64,000 nucleotides of DNA from CAIUGU01 sp040080215 (GTDB taxonomy: Bacteria; Pseudomonadota; Gammaproteobacteria; Steroidobacterales; Steroidobacteraceae): positions 124,001-188,000 of the forward strand of contig JBEBIT010000001.1 of the NCBI GenBank assembly GCA_040080215.1. Direction: 5' to 3'. The translations under genes were made by a program, and so were the position numbers. Under the pieces are notes generated by a model that was not told where the DNA came from, made no database searches, and was given only the letters and a program-made list of their open reading frames with translations. This document shows, one piece after another, positions 14,797 through 22,048 of this stretch (the first letter of the stretch is position 1; every line of letters begins with the position of its first letter).

Positions 14797-15873
14797 TCAC
14801 GAAAATCCCTGCTCGAGCGTCTCGGTGAGGGCGGAAAGGGGGAATTCGCTCGTCACGACGGCGTCCCCCAGTGATTTCAGCAGAACCAGGCGCAGCTTGC
14901 CAGCCAGGACCTTCTTGTCCATTCCCATCAGCTCGAGTGCCCGGCTGGCACCGATCTTCGGTGCTGAAACCGGCAAATCGAGCCGCTTCAACAGCGCGAC
15001 CGTTCGCTCGTAGTCCTTGGCCAACATCCAGCCGAGCCGCACTGAAAGGTCGGCGGCGAGGACCATGCCCGCCGCAACGGCTTCCCCATGCAGCCACGTG
15101 CCATAGCCCGTTGCGGTTTCGATGGCGTGCCCAAACGTGTGACCGAGATTGAGGATGGCGCGCAATCCATGTTCACGCTCGTCAATACCGACGATCTCGG
15201 CCTTGAGCCCGCAAGAGCGCCTGATTGCGTGGGACAGCGCGCCGGAATCACGGGACAGCAGCTCGTCCGGATGAGCTTCGAGCCATGCGAAAAACGCCGG
15301 ATCACGGATCAGGCCGTATTTCACGACCTCGGCCAGACCGGAACGGTATTCGCGCTCAGGCAGCGTCTTCAGCACTTCCGGATCCGCAATGACACATCGC
15401 GGCTGGTGGAAGGCGCCGATCAGGTTCTTTCCTGCGGGATGATTGACGCCGGTCTTGCCTCCCACCGAGGAATCCACCTGTGCCAGCAGCGTCGTGGGCA
15501 CCTGGATGTAGTCGATTCCACGCTGGTAGCAAGCGGCGGCAAATCCTGCGATGTCGCCCACGACACCACCGCCGAGGGCGACGATCGCGGCATCCCGATT
15601 CATGCGTTCGGCCGTCAGGGCATCGAAGACCTTGCTTACCGTTTCAAGCGTCTTGTGCGACTCGCCGTCGGGCAGGATGACGACTGCCGTTCGCTTGCCC
15701 TTGAGGGAAGACCGCAATCTTTCGAGATAGAGCGGGGCGATCCGATCGTTGGTCACGATCAATACGTCCCTGGCCTTGATGTGCGCACTCACGACGTCGG
15801 GAGCTGAAAGCAGACCCGCCCCGATCAGGATGGGGTAGCTGCGTTCGCCCAGGGAGATGTGCAGTTGTTCCAT
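14797..15873 (-). CDS. aroB: 3-dehydroquinate synthase
   Basis: AroB makes 3-dehydroquinate from DAHP, the second step of the shikimate pathway, using NAD+ and a divalent metal. The 358-residue product shows the NAD-binding GGGVVGDIAGFAAACYQRG block and the substrate and metal region QVPTTLLAQVDSSVGGKTGVN, followed by the histidine ligands in NLGHTFGHAIE and WLHGEAVAAGM. It starts seven bases after the aroK stop, and the aroK-aroB pairing is the normal gammaproteobacterial arrangement. Confidence 0.96.
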   Translation of the reverse strand: MEQLHISLGERSYPILIGAGLLSAPDVVSAHIKARDVLIVTNDRIAPLYLERLRSSLKGKRTAVVILPDGESHKTLETVSKVFDALTAERMNRDAAIVALGGGVVGDIAGFAAACYQRGIDYIQVPTTLLAQVDSSVGGKTGVNHPAGKNLIGAFHQPRCVIADPEVLKTLPEREYRSGLAEVVKYGLIRDPAFFAWLEAHPDELLSRDSGALSHAIRRSCGLKAEIVGIDEREHGLRAILNLGHTFGHAIETATGYGTWLHGEAVAAGMVLAADLSVRLGWMLAKDYERTVALLKRLDLPVSAPKIGASRALELMGMDKKVLAGKLRLVLLKSLGDAVVTSEFPLSALTETLEQGFS

Positions 15874-15880
15874 TCGATTC

Positions 15881-16414
15881 TCAGGACGACGCAGTCTTGG
15901 ACGCAGCCAGCAATTGGGCTATTTCCTCGGCAACCGCCTGGACGCGTCTGCCATCCGTGCTCACGATCAGGTCGGCGGTGCTCTCATACAGCGGCAACCG
16001 CTCGACCAGGAGCTCGCGCAGCCTGGTCTTGGGGTCGCTCGTATACAGCAGCGGCCGCTGCCGTCCATGCCGCGTTCGCTCCATCTGCTGTTCCACGGAG
16101 GTCTGGAGATAGACCACGCAACCTCTTTGCGAGAGGTTTTCGCGGTTGGCGGGCTTGAGTACGGCACCTCCGCCGGTAGCGAGGACGATTCCTTCGCGCG
16201 TGGTCAGCGCGTCTATAGCCTCACGCTCCCGCTCGCGAAAGCCGACCTCTCCCTCCTTCTCGAAGATCAGCGGAATATCGACTCCCGTACGGGCCTCGAT
16301 TTCCACATCGCTGTCGACGAACTCGAGGTCGAGCATCCGGGCCAGCTGCCTGCCGACCGCGGTCTTGCCCGAACCCATGGGACCAATGAGGAAGATGCTG
16401 TTTTTTCCGATCAT
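15881..16414 (-). CDS. aroK: Shikimate kinase
   Basis: Shikimate kinase phosphorylates shikimate at the 3-hydroxyl with ATP. From the ATG at 16414 the protein has 177 residues, the usual size. Walker A GPMGSGKTAVGRQLA, the DSDVEIE metal and shikimate-binding motif, GGGAVL and the RPLL lid region are all visible. The longer in-frame extension would start inside the terminator-like hairpin at 16423-16448 and is less likely. The gene follows pilQ on the same strand but is separated from it by that hairpin. Confidence 0.95.
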   Translation of the reverse strand: MIGKNSIFLIGPMGSGKTAVGRQLARMLDLEFVDSDVEIEARTGVDIPLIFEKEGEVGFREREREAIDALTTREGIVLATGGGAVLKPANRENLSQRGCVVYLQTSVEQQMERTRHGRQRPLLYTSDPKTRLRELLVERLPLYESTADLIVSTDGRRVQAVAEEIAQLLAASKTASS

Positions 16415-16448
16415 AAAAATGAACACGGCCGCATCGCTGCGGCCGTGT
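16415..16448 (-). terminator. Intrinsic terminator or attenuator between pilQ and aroK
   Basis: On the minus strand an 11-bp perfect GC-rich stem (16448-16438 with 16433-16423, four-base loop) is followed by TTCATTTTT at 16422-16414. This has the form of a Rho-independent terminator for the pilMNOPQ transcript. The T-run touches the aroK start codon, so readthrough transcripts could feed aroK. Confidence 0.8.
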
Positions 16449-16495
16449 ATTGTCACATCAAATTCCGGTCCTGTCAGGACCCCGAGCCTACGCGG

Positions 16496-18700
16496 TCAGA
16501 ACATGTTCGAGCCTTCGCGGAGGATCTTCGGGGTAACGAAGATCAGCAGCTCGTCCTTGTTGTTGGTGGTCGTGGTCGTCTTGAACAGTCGGCCGAGAAC
16601 CGGAACATCGCCCAGTAACGGAATCTTGCGATCGGCATCGCGACGCTCGGTTTCCAGGATGCCGCCGAGTACCACCGTCTGACCGTCGTTCACCATGACT
16701 CGGGTGGTGATTTCGCGCTTGTCGATACTCGGCACAAAGCCGCCCGTGGCGCTCGAAACCAGTTGACCCACGCTGTCCTTGCTGACAATCAGGTCGAGGA
16801 TGACGCGGTTGTCCGGAGTGATCAGCGGCGTCACCTTCAGGCTCAGCACCGCCTTCTTGAACTGCGTGGTCGTGGCGCCACTCGAGGAAGACTGCTGGTA
16901 GGGGATTTCCGTGCCCTGTTCGATGCTCGCTTCCTTCTGGTTGGCCGTGATGACCCGCGGCGACGAGATGATCTCGCCCCGGCCTTCAGCTTGGGCTGCC
17001 GACAACTCGAGATCGAGGAGATAGTCGGAGTCGAGCAACGTGAGTGCCAGCCGACCTGCTGGATTGGCAACAGGCAGGTTCACCATGTAGCGGTCGGTAG
17101 GGTCGCCCTGGACAAAGCCGGGCGTTCCGCGATTATCCGGGGTAGCGCGTGACAGGATGAAATCATCGCTTTCCTTGACGAAGTTGTTCCCGCCGACGAT
17201 ACCGCCACCATCACTTCCTCCATGGTCGAACGCAACGGTGCTGCCGAACCGCACACCGAGCTGGCGGCTGAAGTCGTCACTGACGATCACGATGCGGGCT
17301 TCGATGAGCACTTGCCGGACAGGAATGTCCAGCGTCGACACCAGGCGGCGGATGTCCGCAAGGCGCTCAGCGGTATCCTGCAGCAAAAGCGTATTGGTAC
17401 GGTCATCGATCGCGACGCTGCCACGCTCGGAGAGCAACGAGTTCTCCGCACCCTTCTTGATGAGGGCAGCGAGGTCCGTGGCCTTCGCATAATTGACCTG
17501 GAGGTACTCGGTGCGCAGTGGAGAGAGCTCCTGCACTTCCTTGCGGGCAGCAAGCAGCTCCTTTTCGCGGGCAGAAATCTCGGCAGCCGGAGCAACCAGG
17601 ATGACGTTTCCTTCCTGCCGCATGTCGAGGCCCTTGGTCCGCATCACGATATCAAGCGCCTGGTCCCACGGAACGTTCTGCAGCCGCAGGGTGACGTTGC
17701 CGCGAACGGTATCGCTGATGACCATGTTCTGTCCGCTGGTGTCAGCAAGAAGCTGGAGCACCGCACGCGTTTCGATGTCCTGGAAGTTGAGCGTCAACCG
17801 CTCGCCCTTGTATTCCTTGGTCAGCTCGAGGCCAGCGGGCAACTTGACGACCGGCTTGACTTCGATGGTGTAGAAATTGTCGGTCTGGTAGGCAATCTGC
17901 TCGTAGTCGCCGGTGGCAGCGATAACCAGCCTTGTACCGTCACCGACACGAAGCGTGTCGATCGAACTGACCGGCGTCGCGAAATCAACCACGTCCAGGC
18001 GGCGCAGCAGCGAGTCGGCGATGGCAGCACCATTGAAGTTGACGACGATGCGCCCGCCTTCCTGCCGAAGGTCGACGTTTGCGCGAGGATCGGTCAACTC
18101 GACGACTACGCGACCGGAACCATCCGTGCCGCGGCGGAAATCGACCTTGGTGACGCTGCGGCTTGCAGCGCCAGTCGACGATCTTGCGGCAGTCTGTGAC
18201 AGCACAGGCGAAGACGAGGCCTCAAGCCGTGTGGCGGAGGCCGCCGCCAGAGTTACAACAATCGTGTTTCCTTCGACGCGGGTTTCATAGGGCACCAGAC
18301 GGTCGACGTTCATCACGACCCGGGTGCGCCCATTCGCTTCGGCCGTATTGATCGTATCGAGCACGCCCTTCTTGACGTCCACGCGACGCGAAGCCATTGC
18401 GATCGAGGTGCCGGGCAGGTCGAACGAGATGCGGGCGGGATTGTCGACGGTAAATGCCAGAGGTTGGGCTGCCGGATCGCTCAGCTGGAGGCGCACCTCA
18501 ACCTGGTCTCCGGGCAGGCTGTTTGCCTCCACTTTTTCAAGTCGATTTGCCTGTGCGGCAGCCTGACCCGAGATCGCCAGACTGGCCGTCCAGATGAGTG
18601 CGGAAGCAGCCAGGAGCCGGAGCGCGGACTGCTTGCCGCGGCGGTTCGGTGATTCCACGCGAACAGATGGGACGAGCGTGGAGTTGGATGAGGAAGACAT
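16496..18700 (-). CDS. pilQ: Type IV pilus secretin
   Basis: PilQ forms the outer-membrane channel through which the type IV pilus is extended. The 734-residue product begins MSSSSNS at 18700, with an AGGGAG ribosome-binding site; a longer reading from 18727 would overlap pilP. After a signal peptide (about 32-50) come AMIN-type beta domains that bind peptidoglycan, an STN/secretin N-terminal region around LELTKEYKGERLTLNFQDIETRAVLQLL, N-domains, and the secretin core with VLIEARIVIVSDDFSRQLG and the C-terminal VNDGQTVVLGGILE and KDELLIFVTPKIL motifs. It is the last gene of the pilMNOPQ set and is followed by a terminator-like hairpin. Confidence 0.96.
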   Translation of the reverse strand: MSSSSNSTLVPSVRVESPNRRGKQSALRLLAASALIWTASLAISGQAAAQANRLEKVEANSLPGDQVEVRLQLSDPAAQPLAFTVDNPARISFDLPGTSIAMASRRVDVKKGVLDTINTAEANGRTRVVMNVDRLVPYETRVEGNTIVVTLAAASATRLEASSSPVLSQTAARSSTGAASRSVTKVDFRRGTDGSGRVVVELTDPRANVDLRQEGGRIVVNFNGAAIADSLLRRLDVVDFATPVSSIDTLRVGDGTRLVIAATGDYEQIAYQTDNFYTIEVKPVVKLPAGLELTKEYKGERLTLNFQDIETRAVLQLLADTSGQNMVISDTVRGNVTLRLQNVPWDQALDIVMRTKGLDMRQEGNVILVAPAAEISAREKELLAARKEVQELSPLRTEYLQVNYAKATDLAALIKKGAENSLLSERGSVAIDDRTNTLLLQDTAERLADIRRLVSTLDIPVRQVLIEARIVIVSDDFSRQLGVRFGSTVAFDHGGSDGGGIVGGNNFVKESDDFILSRATPDNRGTPGFVQGDPTDRYMVNLPVANPAGRLALTLLDSDYLLDLELSAAQAEGRGEIISSPRVITANQKEASIEQGTEIPYQQSSSSGATTTQFKKAVLSLKVTPLITPDNRVILDLIVSKDSVGQLVSSATGGFVPSIDKREITTRVMVNDGQTVVLGGILETERRDADRKIPLLGDVPVLGRLFKTTTTTNNKDELLIFVTPKILREGSNMF

Positions 18701-18723
18701 TCTGGTTACTCCCTGGGAAGGCA

Positions 18724-19287
18724 TCATTCGCTGAGCGCAAGCGCCGCAGGACGCTCGATGTAGCCGCCGAGACCGTCCGGAACGATCTCGATCAGCGATA
18801 TTTTCGAATCATTGACGGACAGGACGCGGCCTTCGTTCTGGCCAAGATAGTTGCCCGGCAGGATGCGATGGACAAGACCGTCCTTGCCTTGCACGAGCCC
18901 GAAGTTCCGGCCCTGTTGCCGGAGCGTGCCAACCATGCGCAACGTGTCGAGCGGAAACTGCTCGAGGAACTCGCGTGAACGCTTGGAGTCCGGACGAATC
19001 GAATTCGGCAGATCCGCCTGCACCGGCGCGCTCGGGGTGAAGGGCGAACGCAGCGTTGACGCCGAATACACGAAAGCTTCGTAAGGCTTGATCTCAGGCA
19101 GCGGTTCAATGCGCTCGCCGGGCTTGGCTTTGATCTCGGCGATCTTCTGGTTCAGCTCCGACATGTCATCGGAACAACCCGTCAAGACCAGAGCAACAAC
19201 AGTCATCAGGACTGCCATACCCGAGCTGCGCAAGCTTGCGCACTGAGGGCGCCTTGCCGCGCCAGAGACATTCTGTTGGGGAGTCAT
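18724..19287 (-). CDS. pilP: Type IV pilus inner-membrane lipoprotein
   Basis: PilP links the inner-membrane PilN-PilO complex to the PilQ secretin. The 187-residue product has a lipoprotein signal with lipobox LTGC and C38 as the anchor, a linker, and a C-terminal beta domain (about 105-180) that in the family contacts PilQ. It starts three bases after the pilO stop and ends 23 bp before pilQ. Confidence 0.93.
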   Translation of the reverse strand: MTPQQNVSGAARRPQCASLRSSGMAVLMTVVALVLTGCSDDMSELNQKIAEIKAKPGERIEPLPEIKPYEAFVYSASTLRSPFTPSAPVQADLPNSIRPDSKRSREFLEQFPLDTLRMVGTLRQQGRNFGLVQGKDGLVHRILPGNYLGQNEGRVLSVNDSKISLIEIVPDGLGGYIERPAALALSE

Positions 19288-19290
19288 CCA

Positions 19291-19947
19291 TCAGCTCCTT
19301 GCAGCGCCAGCTCTCTTCTTCTGAGCCGGCTGCTTTTCAGCAGGCGCCTGCTCTTCGTCGTCGAGGTAGCGGTAGGTCTTGGCAGTGACATCGATCTGCA
19401 GCTGATCGCCCGACGATTTCGCAACGGGCTGGATCTGGATGTCGTGCAAGGTGACGATACGCGGCAGCGCTGCGATGCCGCTGACGAAGCTGCCCACAGC
19501 GTGGAAATCACCCGTCAGTCGGATCTTGATCGGCAATTCGGCGTAGAAATCGCGTTTGACCTCGGTGGATGGCTGGAAGAGTTTCTCCTCCAGGCCGGCC
19601 GACAGGCCAGTCTGCGAGATATCGACAAGCAGGTTCGGAACCTCGGTCCGATTGGGCAACTGGCGGAGCATGGCGCCGAATGACCTTTCCATCTCTGCAA
19701 GCTGAGCCTTGTACGCCTCGAGGTTTGCGGCCTTGCGGGCCTTGCCCTCAAGTGTGGTGAAGAGAGTGACTTCTTCAGCTTGTGCCTGCTGAAGCAGGGG
19801 CTTCTGCGGCTTCCATGCAAACATGTAGACGCCGAAGGCAGTGGCAACGATCAATATGGCTGCAACGGCGCCTACTCGGAAGATCAGCGGCCACCGACCG
19901 GGATCGTTTGGATCAAGGCTGCGCAGCTGCTCGAGAAGGTTGTTCAT
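19291..19947 (-). CDS. pilO: Type IV pilus alignment protein
   Basis: The 218-residue bitopic protein has one transmembrane segment (about 24-44), a coiled region (about 52-95) and a periplasmic ferredoxin-like domain, the PilO layout. It dimerises with PilN and connects PilM to PilP. The ATG overlaps the pilN stop by ATGA. The lysine- and alanine-rich tail after residue 195 (EKQPAQKKR) is likely disordered. Confidence 0.93.
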   Translation of the reverse strand: MNNLLEQLRSLDPNDPGRWPLIFRVGAVAAILIVATAFGVYMFAWKPQKPLLQQAQAEEVTLFTTLEGKARKAANLEAYKAQLAEMERSFGAMLRQLPNRTEVPNLLVDISQTGLSAGLEEKLFQPSTEVKRDFYAELPIKIRLTGDFHAVGSFVSGIAALPRIVTLHDIQIQPVAKSSGDQLQIDVTAKTYRYLDDEEQAPAEKQPAQKKRAGAARS

Positions 19948-20555
19948 TTGCTTGCTCCCTTGCGGGCAGCAGCACGCTTTTCAGTGGCCTTGGATGCAGG
20001 CGCCGGCTCTTCCTGGACGATGCCCTCCTGATTGGCGTAAAGCGTGAACTGGGCTCCGGAATTGGCGGAACCCTTTGTTTCAACCACTTCAAGCGCCGGA
20101 TCGGCCATCCACTCGGAAGCGTCGATATTGCGCATGTAAGAAGAAACGCGCGTGCTGGACTGCGCTACGCCGTTCAGTTGCACGCGCTTGCCTGTCTGCT
20201 TGACGCCCGTGAGATAGACCCCATCGGGCACGGTGCGCACGAGCTGATCAAACAAGTGTACGACCTCCGGCCGGCTCCGCTGGAGCTGCTCGATGACCTG
20301 CATACGCGCCAGAAGCCTCTGCTTCTGCTGTTCCAGACCGAGGATCTCCGTGATTTCCTTGTCCAGGTTTGCGATCTCGTTCTTGAGAACCTGGTTGCGC
20401 TCGTTCTGGCTGCTGATTGCAGAATCAAACTGCCAATTCACGACCAGCGTCAGCACTCCGGCTGCCAGCAATGCCCCGACTGATGCGAAGATGAACTCCT
20501 GGCGCCGGCGCTTGCGCTCAGCCTCTCGCCAGGGGAGTAGGTTGATTCTCGGCAT
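19944..20555 (-). CDS. pilN: Type IV pilus alignment protein
   Basis: The 203-residue product begins MPRINLLPWREAERKRR, the conserved cytoplasmic peptide with INLLPWR that binds PilM. A transmembrane segment (about 24-43) and a periplasmic coiled-coil plus ferredoxin-like domain follow. It starts one base after the pilM stop and overlaps pilO by four bases, so pilM, pilN and pilO are tightly coupled. Confidence 0.94.
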   Translation of the reverse strand: MPRINLLPWREAERKRRRQEFIFASVGALLAAGVLTLVVNWQFDSAISSQNERNQVLKNEIANLDKEITEILGLEQQKQRLLARMQVIEQLQRSRPEVVHLFDQLVRTVPDGVYLTGVKQTGKRVQLNGVAQSSTRVSSYMRNIDASEWMADPALEVVETKGSANSGAQFTLYANQEGIVQEEPAPASKATEKRAAARKGASK

Positions 20556-20556
20556 G

Positions 20557-21618
20557 TCAGTCGAAGCTCCTTAGTGCCAGACCGCAGGCAGTCAATAAAG
20601 CAGTGGCGTCCTTCTTCACGGCCTGGGACTTCGCCTTGGACGAAATCTTCATCTGCCCGAGAGGATCGCCCTTTTCAGCCGGAATTCCCACGCGGCTGGT
20701 CACAACATCGGCTGCACCGGGGATATTTGCACATCCGCCGCAAATGATGATCTGCTCCGGCTGCTCCCTGCCGGCGCCAGACGCGAGGAAGAACTGCAGT
20801 GAACGGCTGACCTGCTGGCACATGTCGTCAATGAAGGGGTCAAGTACTTCCATCTGGTAGTTGCTTGGTAGGCCGCCTTCCTTCTTGGCGCGGCCCGCCT
20901 CCTCCATGCTGAGGCCGTAGGTACGCATGATTTCTTCGGTGAGCTGCTGCCCTCCGAACGCGAAATCGCGGGTATAGATGACCTTGAGGTCGCGCAGGAC
21001 ACTGAAGGTTGTGCTGCTCGCACCGAAATCCACGACGGCAATCACGCGGTCGAGGCCGCCATCGGGCATCTGGTGTGTCAGCAATTTGCACGCGTTCTCA
21101 AGCGCAAATGCTTCGACATCGACGATTCGAGGAGTCAATCCGGCAGCGGTACAAGCCGAAATGCGCTGTTCGACATTCTCGGTCCGGGTAGCGACCAGGA
21201 GTACATCGAGCATGTCCGGGTCCTTCTCGGACGGACCAATGACCTCGAAGTCGAAACTGACTTCCTCCATGGGGAACGGGATGTACTGGTCAGCCTGCAT
21301 CTCGACCTGGCCTTCGAGTTCGGCCTCGCTCAAGGTCTTCGGCATCTGGATGACCTTGGTGATGGCGGCATCGCCGCTGATGGCCACGGCGACTTCCTTG
21401 GCGCGTGCGCCGGATCGCTTGACGGCTCGCTTGATCGCGTCCCCGACAGCTGTGGCGTCAACGATGGCCTTCTCGTTGATTGAATTCGGCGGCGTGGCTT
21501 CCGCAGCGTACGATTCGACCCGGTATTGACCGCCGCTGATGCTGAGCTCGATCAGCTTCACCGAGGAGGTGGTTATGTCTAGTCCGATCAAGGGTCTGGC
21601 AGTGGATTTAAATAGCAC
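20557..21618 (-). CDS. pilM: Type IV pilus assembly ATPase-fold protein
   Basis: PilM is an actin-like cytoplasmic protein that binds the N-terminus of PilN and links the platform to the pilus motors. The 353-residue product shows the FtsA-like pattern PLIGLDITTSSVKLIEL near the N-terminus, VAVVDFGASSTTFSVLRD as the second phosphate loop and IIICGGCANIPG near the C-terminus. Translation begins at GTG (21618) with an AGGAA ribosome-binding site. An inverted repeat over its likely promoter lies upstream at 21673-21706. Confidence 0.94.
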   Translation of the reverse strand: MLFKSTARPLIGLDITTSSVKLIELSISGGQYRVESYAAEATPPNSINEKAIVDATAVGDAIKRAVKRSGARAKEVAVAISGDAAITKVIQMPKTLSEAELEGQVEMQADQYIPFPMEEVSFDFEVIGPSEKDPDMLDVLLVATRTENVEQRISACTAAGLTPRIVDVEAFALENACKLLTHQMPDGGLDRVIAVVDFGASSTTFSVLRDLKVIYTRDFAFGGQQLTEEIMRTYGLSMEEAGRAKKEGGLPSNYQMEVLDPFIDDMCQQVSRSLQFFLASGAGREQPEQIIICGGCANIPGAADVVTSRVGIPAEKGDPLGQMKISSKAKSQAVKKDATALLTACGLALRSFD

Positions 21619-21672
21619 GCGAGTTTCCTATACAGCTCAACCACTTACGTGATGATCGGCGACCGGGCACGA

Positions 21673-21706
21673 AACACCGGGCGCAAATTTATAACAGCCC
21701 GGTGTT
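21673..21706 (-). promoter_or_regulatory. Inverted repeat over putative pilM promoter
   Basis: The arms AACACCGGGC (21673-21682) and GCCCGGTGTT (21697-21706) are exact complements 14 bases apart. On the minus strand the spacer contains TATAAA, a good -10, with a weak TTCAAC about 15 bases further upstream. The geometry suggests an operator covering the pilM promoter, 55-90 bp before the GTG start. The assignment is inference. Confidence 0.5.
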
Positions 21707-21983
21707 AAGTTGAATGTGAGGGCGCTCACGGAATACCGTCGGGACGAATTCGAAATGCCGATTTCCATACCTAACCCGCAGTCCGGAACCGCGGCCTTGG
21801 TCCGGTTGCAGGTTTCGTCGAAGATGTAGCGGCCTTAGGATCAGGCAGGCGGGACTCATGGACGGCCCACGCATGGACTTGTCAGAGATACCAACCCCGT
21901 TGCCCAACATTCCAGACTCCCCACGAGACGAAATCAAGAATGCTTGGCTTCGCAACGTCCGCAAAATTCTGGAACGATTACGT

Positions 21984-22012
21984 CTGACGATCGCCAAAGT
22001 ACTATGCATAAT
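21984..22012 (+). promoter_or_regulatory. Putative sigma-70 promoter of mrcA
   Basis: CTGACG at 21984-21989 and CATAAT at 22007-22012 are separated by 17 bases. The pair lies 37 bases before the mrcA start. Matches to TTGACA/TATAAT are 4 of 6 and 5 of 6. Confidence 0.5.
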
Positions 22013-22048
22013 CGATTATTCTAAAGCAAGGACTTAGGGGTTCTTGTT

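Larger units (their letters stand above)
21619..22048. other. 430-bp divergent intergenic region pilM-mrcA
   Basis: No convincing gene is present; a minus-strand reading frame of about 100 codons lacks family character. The pilM-proximal part holds a 10-bp inverted repeat around a TATAAA sequence, and the mrcA-proximal part holds a plausible sigma-70 promoter. The middle (about 21740-21960) has no structure that I can interpret. Confidence 0.6.

Noticed and set aside
21689..22009. Possible 106-codon minus-strand gene in the pilM-mrcA intergenic region
   Set aside because: It has no ribosome-binding site, no family resemblance and overlaps the likely mrcA promoter.
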